From NCBI GenBank assembly GCA_041394945.1, contig JAWKHH010000003.1, positions 62,001 to 126,000 of the forward strand: DNA of 64,000 nucleotides. The letters are read 5' to 3'. Under the pieces are notes generated by a model. It searched no databases. It had not been told where the DNA came from and was given only the letters and a program-made list of their open reading frames with translations. Source of the stretch: Bryobacteraceae bacterium. GTDB lineage: Bacteria > Acidobacteriota > Terriglobia > Bryobacterales > Bryobacteraceae. Below, piece after piece: positions 9,085 through 17,210 of this stretch; position 1 is the stretch's first letter, and each line of letters starts with the position of its first letter. The position numbers and the translations under genes are program-made.

Positions 9085-10860
9085 TCATTTCCTATTCGCC
9101 GTGAATACAGGCGGCCGGACGGGAGCGCCGCTGATCATTTGGCGTATTTCCTCGAGATCGGCCAAGAATTGGTCACCGCTGACCGTCAGATATCGCCAAC
9201 CGCTAAACGAGTCGGAATCGTCCGCGCGCGCCAAATCCAGCGCTATGCGCAGATAGCCTTCCGCTTGTTCGATGTGTCCGCAAGCCCAGGCAGCGATCGA
9301 AAGGCACTGAACAAGATTCTTTGTTCTGGGTTCTCGCGCGTCGGCGAGTTGGAGTGCACGTTCGAACAAGTCCTTCGGCGGCTGTCCGGTCTGACCCCAT
9401 TCGGCCATTCCGAAATTGAACGCATCGGTCATTTCCGCGCTCTGAGGATCAGGACGTCCCGAACGGAACTCAGCCATCGCCTCTTTGAACTTTCCCTGCC
9501 CGATGAGGCACAGAAGCAAACTATTCGATGGATTCGACCCAGGCCTTCGATCCTCCCGTCGAATAAAATTCTCCAGCGCAGGTAGGGCCTCGCGCCGGAT
9601 CAGCATCCGGTCGAGCAAATGCGCCCTTCCTTGGGGACCCAGAGTTTGGAACACTGGTGATTCCCGAAGCAGTTCAACGGACGGAGGATGGATCCGCACA
9701 AAGAGCCTGGCGGCGCGCATCAGCTCAAAATAGTCACAAGTCGAATGCCGGATAGCGTCGTGGGCCGATTGATGAGCCCCTTGTAGGTCGCCACGACGGT
9801 GGGCAGCCTCGGCAAGATCTAGCATCTTGTCAGCGCCGCGATAGCCCAAGGCCTCCGACTCTGAAAAGAGAGCCGCCGCCTGCGTCGCGAAGTGCATTCG
9901 TTGGGCCAACTTGCCAAGCCAATGAATGACTTCTCCGTCGCTCAAGTGATATCTCCTGATAATTTCCAAGGTTCGATCCGTAACGTCACGGCCAGTTCCG
10001 AATGCTTTAAGGAGGCGTAGGGCTACGTCGCGATCGTGATAGTTTCGAGCAGTAATCACCTCCGTGAGATAGCGATACTCGTCGGCAAGTCCGCTTCGCG
10101 GACGTTCCAGAACGAAAATCGAATTGTCCAGCAAAGCGAGGTTGTCGTATCGATGGATTATGCAGTCCGGACGTTCGAATCCGAGACGACGGCCCGCGTC
10201 CTGGAAGCGGCGTGAGAGGATGTTCTCGTCGTCGTCGAGGCGAGGAATACAGGCGGCAATGAAATACAGTTCAATCTGCCTCGGCACTTGGGTCTCATTC
10301 CTAATCTCTTCAACAATCGTTTCCAGGCCGCTCAAGTTCTCTTCGTTTGGTAGAAAACAGATCGCTACCGCGTTTGGCAATTGCCGCGTGCAAATCCCGG
10401 CAACGTCGGTGTGCCCGGTTCGGGAGTCGACCAATACATAGTCAACACCCAGCTTGTCCCATTGGGCACGGAGGTCCTCGAAGAGGAGATAGCCCTCCTG
10501 TTGGCGATACAGCTTCTGCCAGTCAATGTCTCCCAGGCGCCCGCTGTATGTCTTGTTCCTCAGGCCGGAAGGCATGACGAGCATCTCACCCGTCACATTC
10601 GCAGTGTCCGCTGCCTCGCAAATGAACTGAGCGGCGTCGGGAGACACCCCGGTTTCGATGTAGGTTGTCACGAACTCCACGATGCCAGGAGACAGCCGCT
10701 TTGGCCGGAGCGGCTTGAAGGCATCCAAACCGGGAGCTTCGAGATCGAAATCCACCAAAAGGACACGCTTTCCATGCTGCGCCAAGTCCACAGCAACGTT
10801 GGCCAAGGCCAGGGAGCGCCCGACTCCACCCTTGAATGAGTAGAAGGTGATGACGTACAT
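9085..10860 (-). CDS. KGGVGR-motif ParA/MinD-like ATPase with C-terminal helical repeats
   Basis: Cytoplasmic P-loop ATPase of 591 aa. The N-terminal ~270 residues are ParA/MinD-like. The deviant Walker A is KGGVGRS (10-16), with the first lysine (K10) kept but the usual second lysine replaced by arginine. This is followed by RVLLVDFDLEAPGLD (switch/Walker A' region) and DYVLVDSRTGHTD (Walker B region). Residues ~290-590 are helical and TPR-like (for example DKMLDLAEAAHRRGDLQGAHQSA and ERALQLADA), suggesting a protein-binding scaffold. It starts 5 bp after the MqsA-like gene on the same strand and so is the third gene of a tight cassette. No partition sites or ParB partner are present, so plasmid partitioning is unlikely. 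The cassette is visibly more A/T-rich than its neighbours, consistent with horizontal acquisition. Function unknown. Confidence 0.85.
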   Translation of the reverse strand: MYVITFYSFKGGVGRSLALANVAVDLAQHGKRVLLVDFDLEAPGLDAFKPLRPKRLSPGIVEFVTTYIETGVSPDAAQFICEAADTANVTGEMLVMPSGLRNKTYSGRLGDIDWQKLYRQQEGYLLFEDLRAQWDKLGVDYVLVDSRTGHTDVAGICTRQLPNAVAICFLPNEENLSGLETIVEEIRNETQVPRQIELYFIAACIPRLDDDENILSRRFQDAGRRLGFERPDCIIHRYDNLALLDNSIFVLERPRSGLADEYRYLTEVITARNYHDRDVALRLLKAFGTGRDVTDRTLEIIRRYHLSDGEVIHWLGKLAQRMHFATQAAALFSESEALGYRGADKMLDLAEAAHRRGDLQGAHQSAHDAIRHSTCDYFELMRAARLFVRIHPPSVELLRESPVFQTLGPQGRAHLLDRMLIRREALPALENFIRREDRRPGSNPSNSLLLCLIGQGKFKEAMAEFRSGRPDPQSAEMTDAFNFGMAEWGQTGQPPKDLFERALQLADAREPRTKNLVQCLSIAAWACGHIEQAEGYLRIALDLARADDSDSFSGWRYLTVSGDQFLADLEEIRQMISGAPVRPPVFTANRK

Positions 10861-10865
10861 GATAG

Positions 10866-11408
10866 TCAGGCGGCCGGGCGCAGCGAAAAGCCCTTGCTCC
10901 TGGAGAGCCTGCCTCGAGTAATCTCAACGGTCCTGAAACGCCGCTGGAGGCTCTCCAGATCCGCATCATTCTCTTGTCGAGCCGACCGCTCTCGCAGTCG
11001 ATCCAGGTTATCCTGGAATCCTATCAGGAACATGTAGTTGTTGAGAGCCATACTCTGTTGTGAGGCGCCGCACTCCCATCGCGACAACGACGCGACTCCG
11101 ATCCCGGTTAGTTCACTCATCGCCGATTGAGTGAGGCCGAACCTGAGTCGGAGTTCCTGGATCTCCCGCGGCGTCATTATTCCGAGATGGCGACAGACAG
11201 CGTCGTGCCGAACTGACTCTCCGACCGCGTCGATGAACCGGTCTCCGCATGCGTTGCAGATGCGGAGCGGTAGTATGCACGAAAGAGTCACCGCATCGTC
11301 ACCGACTCCGTAGTGGAACGGGTGCTCGATGAACTCCGTAGTCACGTCGGCACTGTCACAGGCGGGGCATTCGATGTGAGCCGTGTTGAGTTTCGCGTCC
11401 ATGTCCAT
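10866..11408 (-). CDS. YgiT-type zinc-finger / HTH regulator (MqsA-like)
   Basis: Probable DNA-binding autoregulator or antitoxin, 180 aa. The N terminus has two CxxC pairs, CPACDSADV (about residues 13-16) and RICNACGDRF (about 48-51), forming an MqsA/YgiT-type zinc site. The C-terminal half is an XRE-like helix-turn-helix: TPREIQELRLRFGLTQSAMS followed by LTGIGVASLSRWECGASQQS. The ATG at 11408 lies 4 bp after the stop of the preceding 117-aa gene, and the downstream ATPase starts 5 bp after this gene's TGA, so all three are likely translated from one message. In classical mqsRA loci the toxin precedes the antitoxin, the same order as here. Antitoxin function is inferred from domain type and order, not shown. 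Confidence 0.82.
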   Translation of the reverse strand: MDMDAKLNTAHIECPACDSADVTTEFIEHPFHYGVGDDAVTLSCILPLRICNACGDRFIDAVGESVRHDAVCRHLGIMTPREIQELRLRFGLTQSAMSELTGIGVASLSRWECGASQQSMALNNYMFLIGFQDNLDRLRERSARQENDADLESLQRRFRTVEITRGRLSRSKGFSLRPAA

Positions 11409-11412
11409 GCGT

Positions 11413-11766
11413 CTACCTCGTTGCGTTGTGGAAACTGCGTCCTTTGATCTTGTTTCCGTGCAGAGCCACCTTGACATAGATTCCGGGCTGGCCGACGGCA
11501 CCATCAAGCACCATTTCGTATCCCGTGGCCCCCGGGGGAAATCTCAGGTCGACCAGCCGTATCGGGCATCCGCACTCGATCTGAACCGCGATGAAGTGCC
11601 ATGCGGAAATATCAGTGAATGGGAGCCCCGACTCCGGATTGAGAACCTGGGTCGGTGTCCAAACCGACGGCGCGTCGACCGAGAACTCGACGAACCTCAG
11701 TCGTTTGTCTCTCGCCCGGCTCGCCATCTCCCGCCTCAGCTCGGGCGAGACTTCCTTGGATTCCAA
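11413..11766 (-). CDS. Small protein of unknown function, first gene of the MqsA/ATPase cassette
   Basis: Soluble 117-aa protein with no signal peptide or membrane segment. The start is taken as TTG 11766 because a good Shine-Dalgarno (GGGAG) lies about 8 bases upstream, whereas the first internal ATG (11727) would remove conserved-looking sequence. The C terminus (PGIYVKVALHGNKIKGRSFH) has the strand pattern YVKv...sFH seen at the ends of several small toxin-like proteins encoded before MqsA/YgiT antitoxins. That resemblance is weak, and I would not call it MqsR. Its position directly ahead of a Zn/HTH regulator makes a toxin or effector role the most natural guess. Confidence 0.65.
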   Translation of the reverse strand: MESKEVSPELRREMASRARDKRLRFVEFSVDAPSVWTPTQVLNPESGLPFTDISAWHFIAVQIECGCPIRLVDLRFPPGATGYEMVLDGAVGQPGIYVKVALHGNKIKGRSFHNATR

Positions 11767-11960
11767 GCGCGATCTCCCGAGGCTACAGACATCATTTGAT
11801 ATTCTACCATCGCATCATCGACCCACGCAACGGATTGAATCAATCGTATGATGACACGCTTGACGCTTCGCAAGGCAGGCGGCCAGACTTGCAAATCCAA
11901 TCGCGCGGGCGAGCCGTACCCTAGTGTGTTACTATTCAGACAATCGTGATACCGACCCCG

Positions 11961-13988
11961 ATGCGTTTCGCCACTGCCATTCTGTTCGCAACGCTTTTCG
12001 CCAAAGCGCAGACTCCGGAACCGGTGAAGACGTCGATCGTGATCACGGCGTCGCCGCTGCAGCCGGAAGTCGACCACCGGAACAAGGAAGTCTTCGAGCG
12101 TACGCTGTTCTCGCGCGACGACCAGGTGTTCCATCTGCTCGAGGCGGGCATCAACGCGGGGCAGCATGAGGGCGGCGGGAAATCCGTGGAGATACGGCGG
12201 TTTGGGTTCAACCTGGACCATGGCGGCGTGAACGGCGGGCTCAAGGTGCTGGTGGACAACATCCAGCAGAACCAGACGACGCAGGGTCACGGACAGGGAT
12301 ACCTGGGGGCGCTGAAGGGTCTGTCGCCGGAACTGGTGGAGGAGACCACCATCGTCAACGGGCCGTTCAGTCCGGAGTATGGCGATTTTTCGGGACTGGG
12401 CGTGGTGCATGTGCGGCTGCGGGAGTCGCTGCCGGACCAGTGGACGGCGCGCATGCAGGGCGGGTCTTTCAACAACAAGCGCGGGTTTCTGGCGTTCAGC
12501 CCCGATTGGAAGAACGTGGACTCGTATGCAGCCTACGATGGGTCGCACAGCGACGGTCCGTTTGTGAAGCCGCTCGACTACCGGCGGGACAACGTGACGG
12601 GGAACATGACACGCCGGCTGGCGCGGCAGCGTTCGTTCGCCGTGAAGTGGAGCGCCTCTCGGAACGACTTCTCGTCGTCGGGGCAGATACCGCTCGACGA
12701 GGTGACCGCAGGGCGCATGAACCGGTTCGGCTTCCTCGATCCGGGCGAGGGCGGGCGGGTGCGGATGGGGACGTTCGCCGGGTACTATCGTCAGGACTTC
12801 GCGGACGGTTCGACGTGGAAAGCAGACGCGTTTCTCGGCCGTTCTCTGTTCGACCTGTTCTCAAATTTCACCTACTTTCTCAACGATCCAGTGAATGGCG
12901 ACGGCATCCAGCAGCACGATTCGCGCCTGCAGCAGGGCGCGAACACGCAGTATCAGCGGCCGCATCGGGTGGGCGAGGGCTTCAGCATGTTCACCGCGGG
13001 CGGGAACTTTCACGCCAACCAGATCAACGTGGGGCTGTACTCGCGGGTGAACCGGAATCCGATGGACAACCTGACGGTGAATCACGCGAACGTGGCCAAT
13101 GCGGCCGGGTACGTGCAGGAGAGCCTGACGCTGATGACGGGCCGCCTCCTGCTGCAGGGCGGCGCGCGGTACGACTTGTTCCGGTTCGACGTGCGGGACC
13201 GGCTGGACGCGGCTGGTTCGGCGAGCGACACGTCCGGACGGTGGCAGCCGAAGTTCGGCGCGGCGTTCACGCCGTCGCGGCGGGCGCCGGTGACGCTGCA
13301 TGCCAATTACGGCCGCGGGATTTCGTCGATCGACGCGCGGAGCATCAGCAAGAATCCGGCGGGGCCGAAGATCGCGGCAACGGACTTCTGGCAGGCTGGC
13401 GTTTCGACACGGATATCGCGCGTGGCGCTGTCGGGCGACGCGTTCCTGATTCAGCGATCGAACGAGATGGTGTACATCGCCGACGACGGATCGCTCGAAT
13501 TGTACGGGCCGTCGCGGGCGTATGGGTTTGAGACGAAGACGTCGGTGGAGATCACGCGGTGGTTGTATCTGAGCGGCGGCGTGACGAAGGTTGGGAATGC
13601 GTATTACCGCGAGGAGTTCCCACGGGTGTACGTGGATCGCGCGCCGCACTTGACGGCGAATGCGGCTTTGACGCTGGCCAACTGGCGGGGGTGGAGTTCG
13701 TCGGTGCGGATGAGGGCGATCAACCGGTACGGGTTGGATGGGAGCGACGCGGGGATTTTGGCGGCCGGCCACACGGTGTGGGACTTCAGCATGGTGCGGC
13801 GGATCCGGCGCGGGGTGGATTTCCAGTTCGCGATCGACAACGTACTCAACCGCAGTTATTGGGAAGTGCAGAATCTGGTGGATTCGCGGCCGTACCGCGG
13901 CGGGGCGGCGATCACGGGGATTCACGGGACGCCGGGCTATCCCCGGACGTTCACGGTTGGGCTGGCGTTCCGGTTTCGGGGGAAGTAG
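11961..13988 (+). CDS. TonB-dependent outer-membrane receptor
   Basis: Outer-membrane receptor for energised uptake of an unknown substrate, 675 aa from ATG 11961 (chosen over GTG 11946 because it gives a clean signal peptide, MRFATAILFATLFAKAQ). The plug domain covers about residues 35-150 and contains VEIRRFGFNLDHGGVNGG and PFSPEYGDFSGLGVV. The remainder is a 22-strand-type barrel with alternating aromatic residues, including IDNVLNRSYWEVQ and the closing strand TFTVGLAFRF. There is no N-terminal carboxypeptidase-regulatory domain, unlike the larger receptor at 40995. It is divergent from the accessory cassette and overlaps the next convergent gene by 38 bp at its 3' end. Confidence 0.9.
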   Translation: MRFATAILFATLFAKAQTPEPVKTSIVITASPLQPEVDHRNKEVFERTLFSRDDQVFHLLEAGINAGQHEGGGKSVEIRRFGFNLDHGGVNGGLKVLVDNIQQNQTTQGHGQGYLGALKGLSPELVEETTIVNGPFSPEYGDFSGLGVVHVRLRESLPDQWTARMQGGSFNNKRGFLAFSPDWKNVDSYAAYDGSHSDGPFVKPLDYRRDNVTGNMTRRLARQRSFAVKWSASRNDFSSSGQIPLDEVTAGRMNRFGFLDPGEGGRVRMGTFAGYYRQDFADGSTWKADAFLGRSLFDLFSNFTYFLNDPVNGDGIQQHDSRLQQGANTQYQRPHRVGEGFSMFTAGGNFHANQINVGLYSRVNRNPMDNLTVNHANVANAAGYVQESLTLMTGRLLLQGGARYDLFRFDVRDRLDAAGSASDTSGRWQPKFGAAFTPSRRAPVTLHANYGRGISSIDARSISKNPAGPKIAATDFWQAGVSTRISRVALSGDAFLIQRSNEMVYIADDGSLELYGPSRAYGFETKTSVEITRWLYLSGGVTKVGNAYYREEFPRVYVDRAPHLTANAALTLANWRGWSSSVRMRAINRYGLDGSDAGILAAGHTVWDFSMVRRIRRGVDFQFAIDNVLNRSYWEVQNLVDSRPYRGGAAITGIHGTPGYPRTFTVGLAFRFRGK

Positions 13989-14847
13989 CGGCAGCGAGAG
14001 CGAGGACGTTGTCGCGGATGGTTTGCGAAATGGCCTCGAGCGGGAGATCGTTGTCGTCGAAGCCGAAGGGGCCCTCGATCTCGACCCCGATTTCCTCAAT
14101 GCCGAAGAAGACGTAGCTGACCATGAGGACATCAAGGATCGTGGTCCAGCCGTAGGTCTCGACCAGCGCGAACGGGAGCGTGAAGCAGTAGACGACAAGC
14201 GCGCGGCGGAGGTGGACGACGTAGGCGAAGGGGAGCGGCGTCTTGCGGATGCGCTCACAGCCGCCGAGGTAATCGATAAGCAGTTGGACGTTCTGGTCGG
14301 CGGCCATCTGGACGAAGTCGGTGACATAGCCCCGACGGCGGGCTTCCTGCAAGCACTCACTCATGCGGGTGGCGACAGCGAGCACGGGGTGCTGCGCGGC
14401 TTCGGCGCGGGCGAGTTCGGCGTCGGTGAAGCCGGGAACTTCGCGACCGACGGCTTTCACGCCGCGGAGCGAGTGCATGGCGGCGTAGGGGAATAGCGCG
14501 GTCCAGCGGGTGAGGTCGCGGAGCAGTTCGCGGTCGTGGGGGAAATGGATGGTTCCCATGCGGACGAGGTTACGGGTCTCGTTGACGATGCCGCCCCAGA
14601 GCTTGCGGCCTTCCCAGAACCGGTCGTAGGAGGCGTTGGTGCGGAAGACGAGGAGCAGGCCGAGCGCGAGTCCGACGAGCGCGTGGAGCGTGGAGGGGAT
14701 GGCGAGATGGACTCCGCGCTGGTAGGCGAGGACGACCAGCACCGCGAACGCAACGCACACGGCGACGCGGCCAAGGATCTCGCGGACCATCGAGCCCTTG
14801 ATATCGAAGAAGTGATCGAGCCAGGAATGAGGATCGTAGTCGATCAT
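13951..14847 (-). CDS. Bestrophin-like anion channel family membrane protein
   Basis: Inner-membrane protein of 298 aa, related to bestrophin/RFP-TM (UPF0187) channels. It begins MIDYDPHSWLDHFFDIKGS, has a hydrophobic pair of helices (about 25-75) and then the family signature RTNASYDRFWEGRKLWGG. The C-terminal bestrophin hallmark is EIEGPFGFDDNDLPL near residue 270. ATG 14847 is used; further upstream the open frame lies inside the VapC gene and is not coding in this frame. It lies 10 bp downstream of vapC on the same strand but is probably functionally unrelated. Ion selectivity cannot be read from sequence. Confidence 0.9.
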   Translation of the reverse strand: MIDYDPHSWLDHFFDIKGSMVREILGRVAVCVAFAVLVVLAYQRGVHLAIPSTLHALVGLALGLLLVFRTNASYDRFWEGRKLWGGIVNETRNLVRMGTIHFPHDRELLRDLTRWTALFPYAAMHSLRGVKAVGREVPGFTDAELARAEAAQHPVLAVATRMSECLQEARRRGYVTDFVQMAADQNVQLLIDYLGGCERIRKTPLPFAYVVHLRRALVVYCFTLPFALVETYGWTTILDVLMVSYVFFGIEEIGVEIEGPFGFDDNDLPLEAISQTIRDNVLALAAATSPETGTPAQP

Positions 14848-14857
14848 GCCGCTTTGT

Positions 14858-15268
14858 TCAGGATACTTCGGCGGCTTCCGCGATTCGAATGCCGATGCGA
14901 TCGGCCGCGACGCGGAGTTTGTCGTCGGCTGTGAGAAGGCACGCGCTGTGGCGGCGGGCCATGGCGAGGTAGACCAAGTCATAGACGGGGCGGTCCATGA
15001 GGACGCCGAGGTCAAAGGCTTCCAGGGCGAGTTCGTGAACCGACCGGTACTCATCCACCAGTTCGAGGGCGGAGCGGAGCAGATTGGCGGCGGAGTCGCG
15101 CTTCAGTTGGCCGGCGCGGACGTACTTCCAGAAGGCATTGGCGGCCTCGGCGGGGAGGAGATCAGGGGCGAGGATGAGGTCGGCCTGCTCGATCGGCAGG
15201 CGCCACCGTGGGTTGTCCGCTTCGAATGCGGCGCGCACGGCGGCGCTCGCGTCGAGGATGAGGATCAA
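14858..15268 (-). CDS. vapC: PIN-domain toxin, VapC-like ribonuclease
   Basis: Toxin of a type II toxin-antitoxin pair, expected to cleave RNA. The 136 aa form a single PIN domain with acidic catalytic residues D6 (ILILDAS), E41 (PAEAANAFW), D97 (VYDLVYLAMA) and D115 (LLTADDKL). The start ATG overlaps the antitoxin stop by 4 bp (ATGA, 15265-15268), the usual translational coupling for vapBC. The length is typical of VapC. The RNA target is unknown. Confidence 0.9.
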   Translation of the reverse strand: MILILDASAAVRAAFEADNPRWRLPIEQADLILAPDLLPAEAANAFWKYVRAGQLKRDSAANLLRSALELVDEYRSVHELALEAFDLGVLMDRPVYDLVYLAMARRHSACLLTADDKLRVAADRIGIRIAEAAEVS

Positions 15269-15513
15269 CGCTCGCGATCCTCGCGGATCAGGTCTTCCGG
15301 AGTGGCGCCCGGCGGAAAGTCGAGCTGCACCGCGGCCTTGGCCATCTTATCGAGTACCCGGCCGCGGCGCTGTTTCGGGGACTGGCCGAGGCCAAGGGCC
15401 CTGGAGAGCAAAACAACGGCCTGCTGAGCCAGACTGCGGTGCTCGCGCTCGGCGGTTTCGGCGAGCTTTTCGTATACCTCAGGAGGCATTTCGCGAACTT
15501 GGAGGGCTGGCAT
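15265..15513 (-). CDS. vapB: VapB/FitA-like antitoxin
   Basis: Antitoxin of 82 aa partnering the downstream PIN toxin. The N-terminal ~40 residues (LQVREMPPEVYEKLAETAER followed by EHRSLAQQAVVLL) fit a ribbon-helix-helix DNA-binding fold of the FitA/Arc type. The C-terminal tail (FPPGATPEDLIREDRER) is acidic and likely wraps the toxin active site. Such antitoxins repress their own promoter. A set of direct and tandem repeats begins right at the start codon (15512-15587) and is a candidate operator. Confidence 0.85.
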   Translation of the reverse strand: MPALQVREMPPEVYEKLAETAEREHRSLAQQAVVLLSRALGLGQSPKQRRGRVLDKMAKAAVQLDFPPGATPEDLIREDRER

Positions 15514-15587
15514 ACGATTTCAGGATACGATGGAGCGGGGAAGAATGCAATATGAGGAAGATTGCAAGATGGGGAAGAGTACAGTGT
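15512..15587. repeat. Direct and 17-bp tandem repeats upstream of vapB
   Basis: ATACGAT occurs at 15512-15518 and again at 15525-15531. It is followed by three degenerate units of exactly 17 bp (15537-15553, 15554-15570, 15571-15587), each opening with a GGGGAAGA or GAGGAAGA core. Units 1 and 2 agree at 14 of 17 positions; unit 3 keeps mainly the core. The position, immediately upstream of the vapBC start on the minus strand, fits autoregulatory binding sites, but no binding evidence exists. Confidence 0.5.
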
Positions 15588-15836
15588 GCGTGACGTGAAA
15601 GTGGCAGCCAAGGGTCTTTCTTTTCCTGAGCCCCGTATCCGTGCGGATACAGTACTAGGAGTCGGGAGGCCCCGATTCTGCGCAGCGGTTCCATTTCCAA
15701 TACCAGTAGCCGCCGCGGTAGGCCCAACTGCTACTGCCATCAGCCCGGTCAGCCGGTGCATGGCCCGAACCTGCGATTGACCTACAAGGTTGAGGGCAAG
15801 TCCGCCACCGAGTCTCTCCCCACTCCTGCCGCTCAG
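15588..15836. other. Non-coding spacer with a perfect inverted repeat
   Basis: No convincing gene. It contains a perfect 7-bp inverted repeat with a 2-bp spacer (GTATCCG-TG-CGGATAC, 15635-15650), about 120 bp upstream of vapB, which could be an operator or a short hairpin. The rest shows nothing I can assign. Confidence 0.4.
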
Positions 15837-15861
15837 AAAAAAGCGGGCGCGAGATCGCCCG
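15837..15861 (-). terminator. Intrinsic terminator for the 16-21 kb minus-strand operon
   Basis: Read on the minus strand: a 6-bp GC stem (CGGGCG / CGCCCG), loop ATCTCG, then C and six T residues. It lies about 130 bp beyond the stop of the outer-membrane barrel gene, so it would end the four-gene ABC/LolA/barrel transcript. Confidence 0.7.
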
Positions 15862-15992
15862 GATTCCGGCGGTTCCAACTCATGCGAGATTTCATCGCCG
15901 TCAATTCGAAGATCTGCCAGCTGCGATCCACGCAGGATCAGCCGGTGTCGGAGGCAAAAAAGACGACGGCGGCCTGCGAAAGGCCACCTGCT

Positions 15993-17210
15993 TCAAAAGC
16001 TATAACGAAATGCCGTGGACCAGTGGGAGTTGCGGCGGAACTGGCCGAGGAAGTCGGTTTCGTGACCACGGATGAGCACGACGGCGGTAGTGAGGCGCCA
16101 GTGAGGGGAGAACTCTTCGGAGTACTCGAAGCGCAGCCAGAGGCCGTCGCCGTTTTCGCGGACGGCGGCTTCGAGCGCGGCCGAACGACGGGGACCGAGG
16201 GTGTAGGCGGCGCGGCCAAGGAACGACTTCGCGAATCCGCGGTCCGGGGCGAAGGCGAGGGGGTTCCGGCGCTGGGTTACATGCTCGCCGGCGTAGCCTC
16301 CGACGAAGATCCATTCGCCGACGGTGCGCTCGCCCTGGACGACGTAGAGGACGTACTCGTCGGCTTGGGGGGTCTTGCTGGTGAAGTAGGCGGCTTCGGC
16401 CTTCACCGTAAACCAAGGCAGTGCGACGGCGGTGTCGGCGCCGTAGAGTCGCAGTTGCGGGTGGTAGCGCGACAGGCGGAGCGCTTGATTGCGGAAATCG
16501 ATTTGCGGGGTGACCAGCGGCAGGTAGTGGAAGCCGTCGTAGAAGACAAGCGAGGTTTCGTGGCCGCGCCCGACGTGATTCCAGCGGGCGCCGAACTGGG
16601 TTCGGCCGGGGATGGCGGCGCCGTCGTCGATGATCCGGACCTCGCGGACTTCGGCCGGGAGCGGGGCCCATCGCTGATTGAGCAGCGGGGTGCGGCTGGG
16701 GGTGAACAACGGCTGGGCGACGAGATCGATGCTGTGGCTTCCTGACTCCCAGGTGGCGCGCGCGGCGGTGACGCCGAGGAACTCGTTGTCGGTGACGCTC
16801 AAGTAGTCGCGCGGGGCGAAGCGGTCCGTCGGGTTGAGGATGTCAGCCTTGCCCCAGCGGATGAACTGTTTGCCGACTTCGAGCGTGAAGCCGCCACGGT
16901 ACCAGGCGACGCTGGCGCGGCGGAGCGAGATCGCCGGACGGAGTGCGCGGCGGTCGCGCCAGTCGAGGCGGAACTCGCGCTCGGTCATGCGGTGCGAATC
17001 CGTGCGGGCGTCGACGCCTCCGAAGAACTTCACGGAACGGTTGGCTTCGTAGGAGCCTTCCCAGCGCAGGAACCCCTCGGCGACGCCGCGGCCGCTGTCG
17101 CCGGGCGCCGTCTGCGGATAGACCGTGCCGCGCATCTCGAAGAAGCCGCGCTGCTCGAAAGTTTGCGCTCCGAGGGCGGCCGCGGCGAGGGCGAGAGCGA
17201 GTGGCTTCAT
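15993..17210 (-). CDS. Outer-membrane beta-barrel protein (DUF1302-like)
   Basis: Predicted outer-membrane barrel of 405 aa with a short signal peptide (MKPLALALAAAALGAQ). The body has repeated alternating hydrophobic/aromatic strands, for example RRASVAWYRGGFTLEVGKQF and KAEAAYFTSKTPQADEYVLY, and ends in a terminal phenylalanine (STAFRYSF), the classical barrel-insertion signal. The ATG overlaps the stop of the LolA-like gene by 4 bp (17207-17210). Together with the upstream LolA-like protein, FtsX/MacB-type permease and ABC ATPase, it could be the outer-membrane end of a trans-envelope export route. Substrate unknown; assignment to DUF1302 is by resemblance only. Confidence 0.75.
   Translation of the reverse strand: MKPLALALAAAALGAQTFEQRGFFEMRGTVYPQTAPGDSGRGVAEGFLRWEGSYEANRSVKFFGGVDARTDSHRMTEREFRLDWRDRRALRPAISLRRASVAWYRGGFTLEVGKQFIRWGKADILNPTDRFAPRDYLSVTDNEFLGVTAARATWESGSHSIDLVAQPLFTPSRTPLLNQRWAPLPAEVREVRIIDDGAAIPGRTQFGARWNHVGRGHETSLVFYDGFHYLPLVTPQIDFRNQALRLSRYHPQLRLYGADTAVALPWFTVKAEAAYFTSKTPQADEYVLYVVQGERTVGEWIFVGGYAGEHVTQRRNPLAFAPDRGFAKSFLGRAAYTLGPRRSAALEAAVRENGDGLWLRFEYSEEFSPHWRLTTAVVLIRGHETDFLGQFRRNSHWSTAFRYSF

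Noticed and set aside
9085..10860. Plasmid or chromosome partition ParA
   Set aside because: No ParB gene or parS-like repeats, variant P-loop, and a long helical-repeat tail.
15664..15770. Trp/Tyr-rich minus-strand stretch containing SWAYRGGYWYWKWNRC
   Set aside because: Curious composition but no start codon, ribosome binding site or upstream continuity; probably chance.
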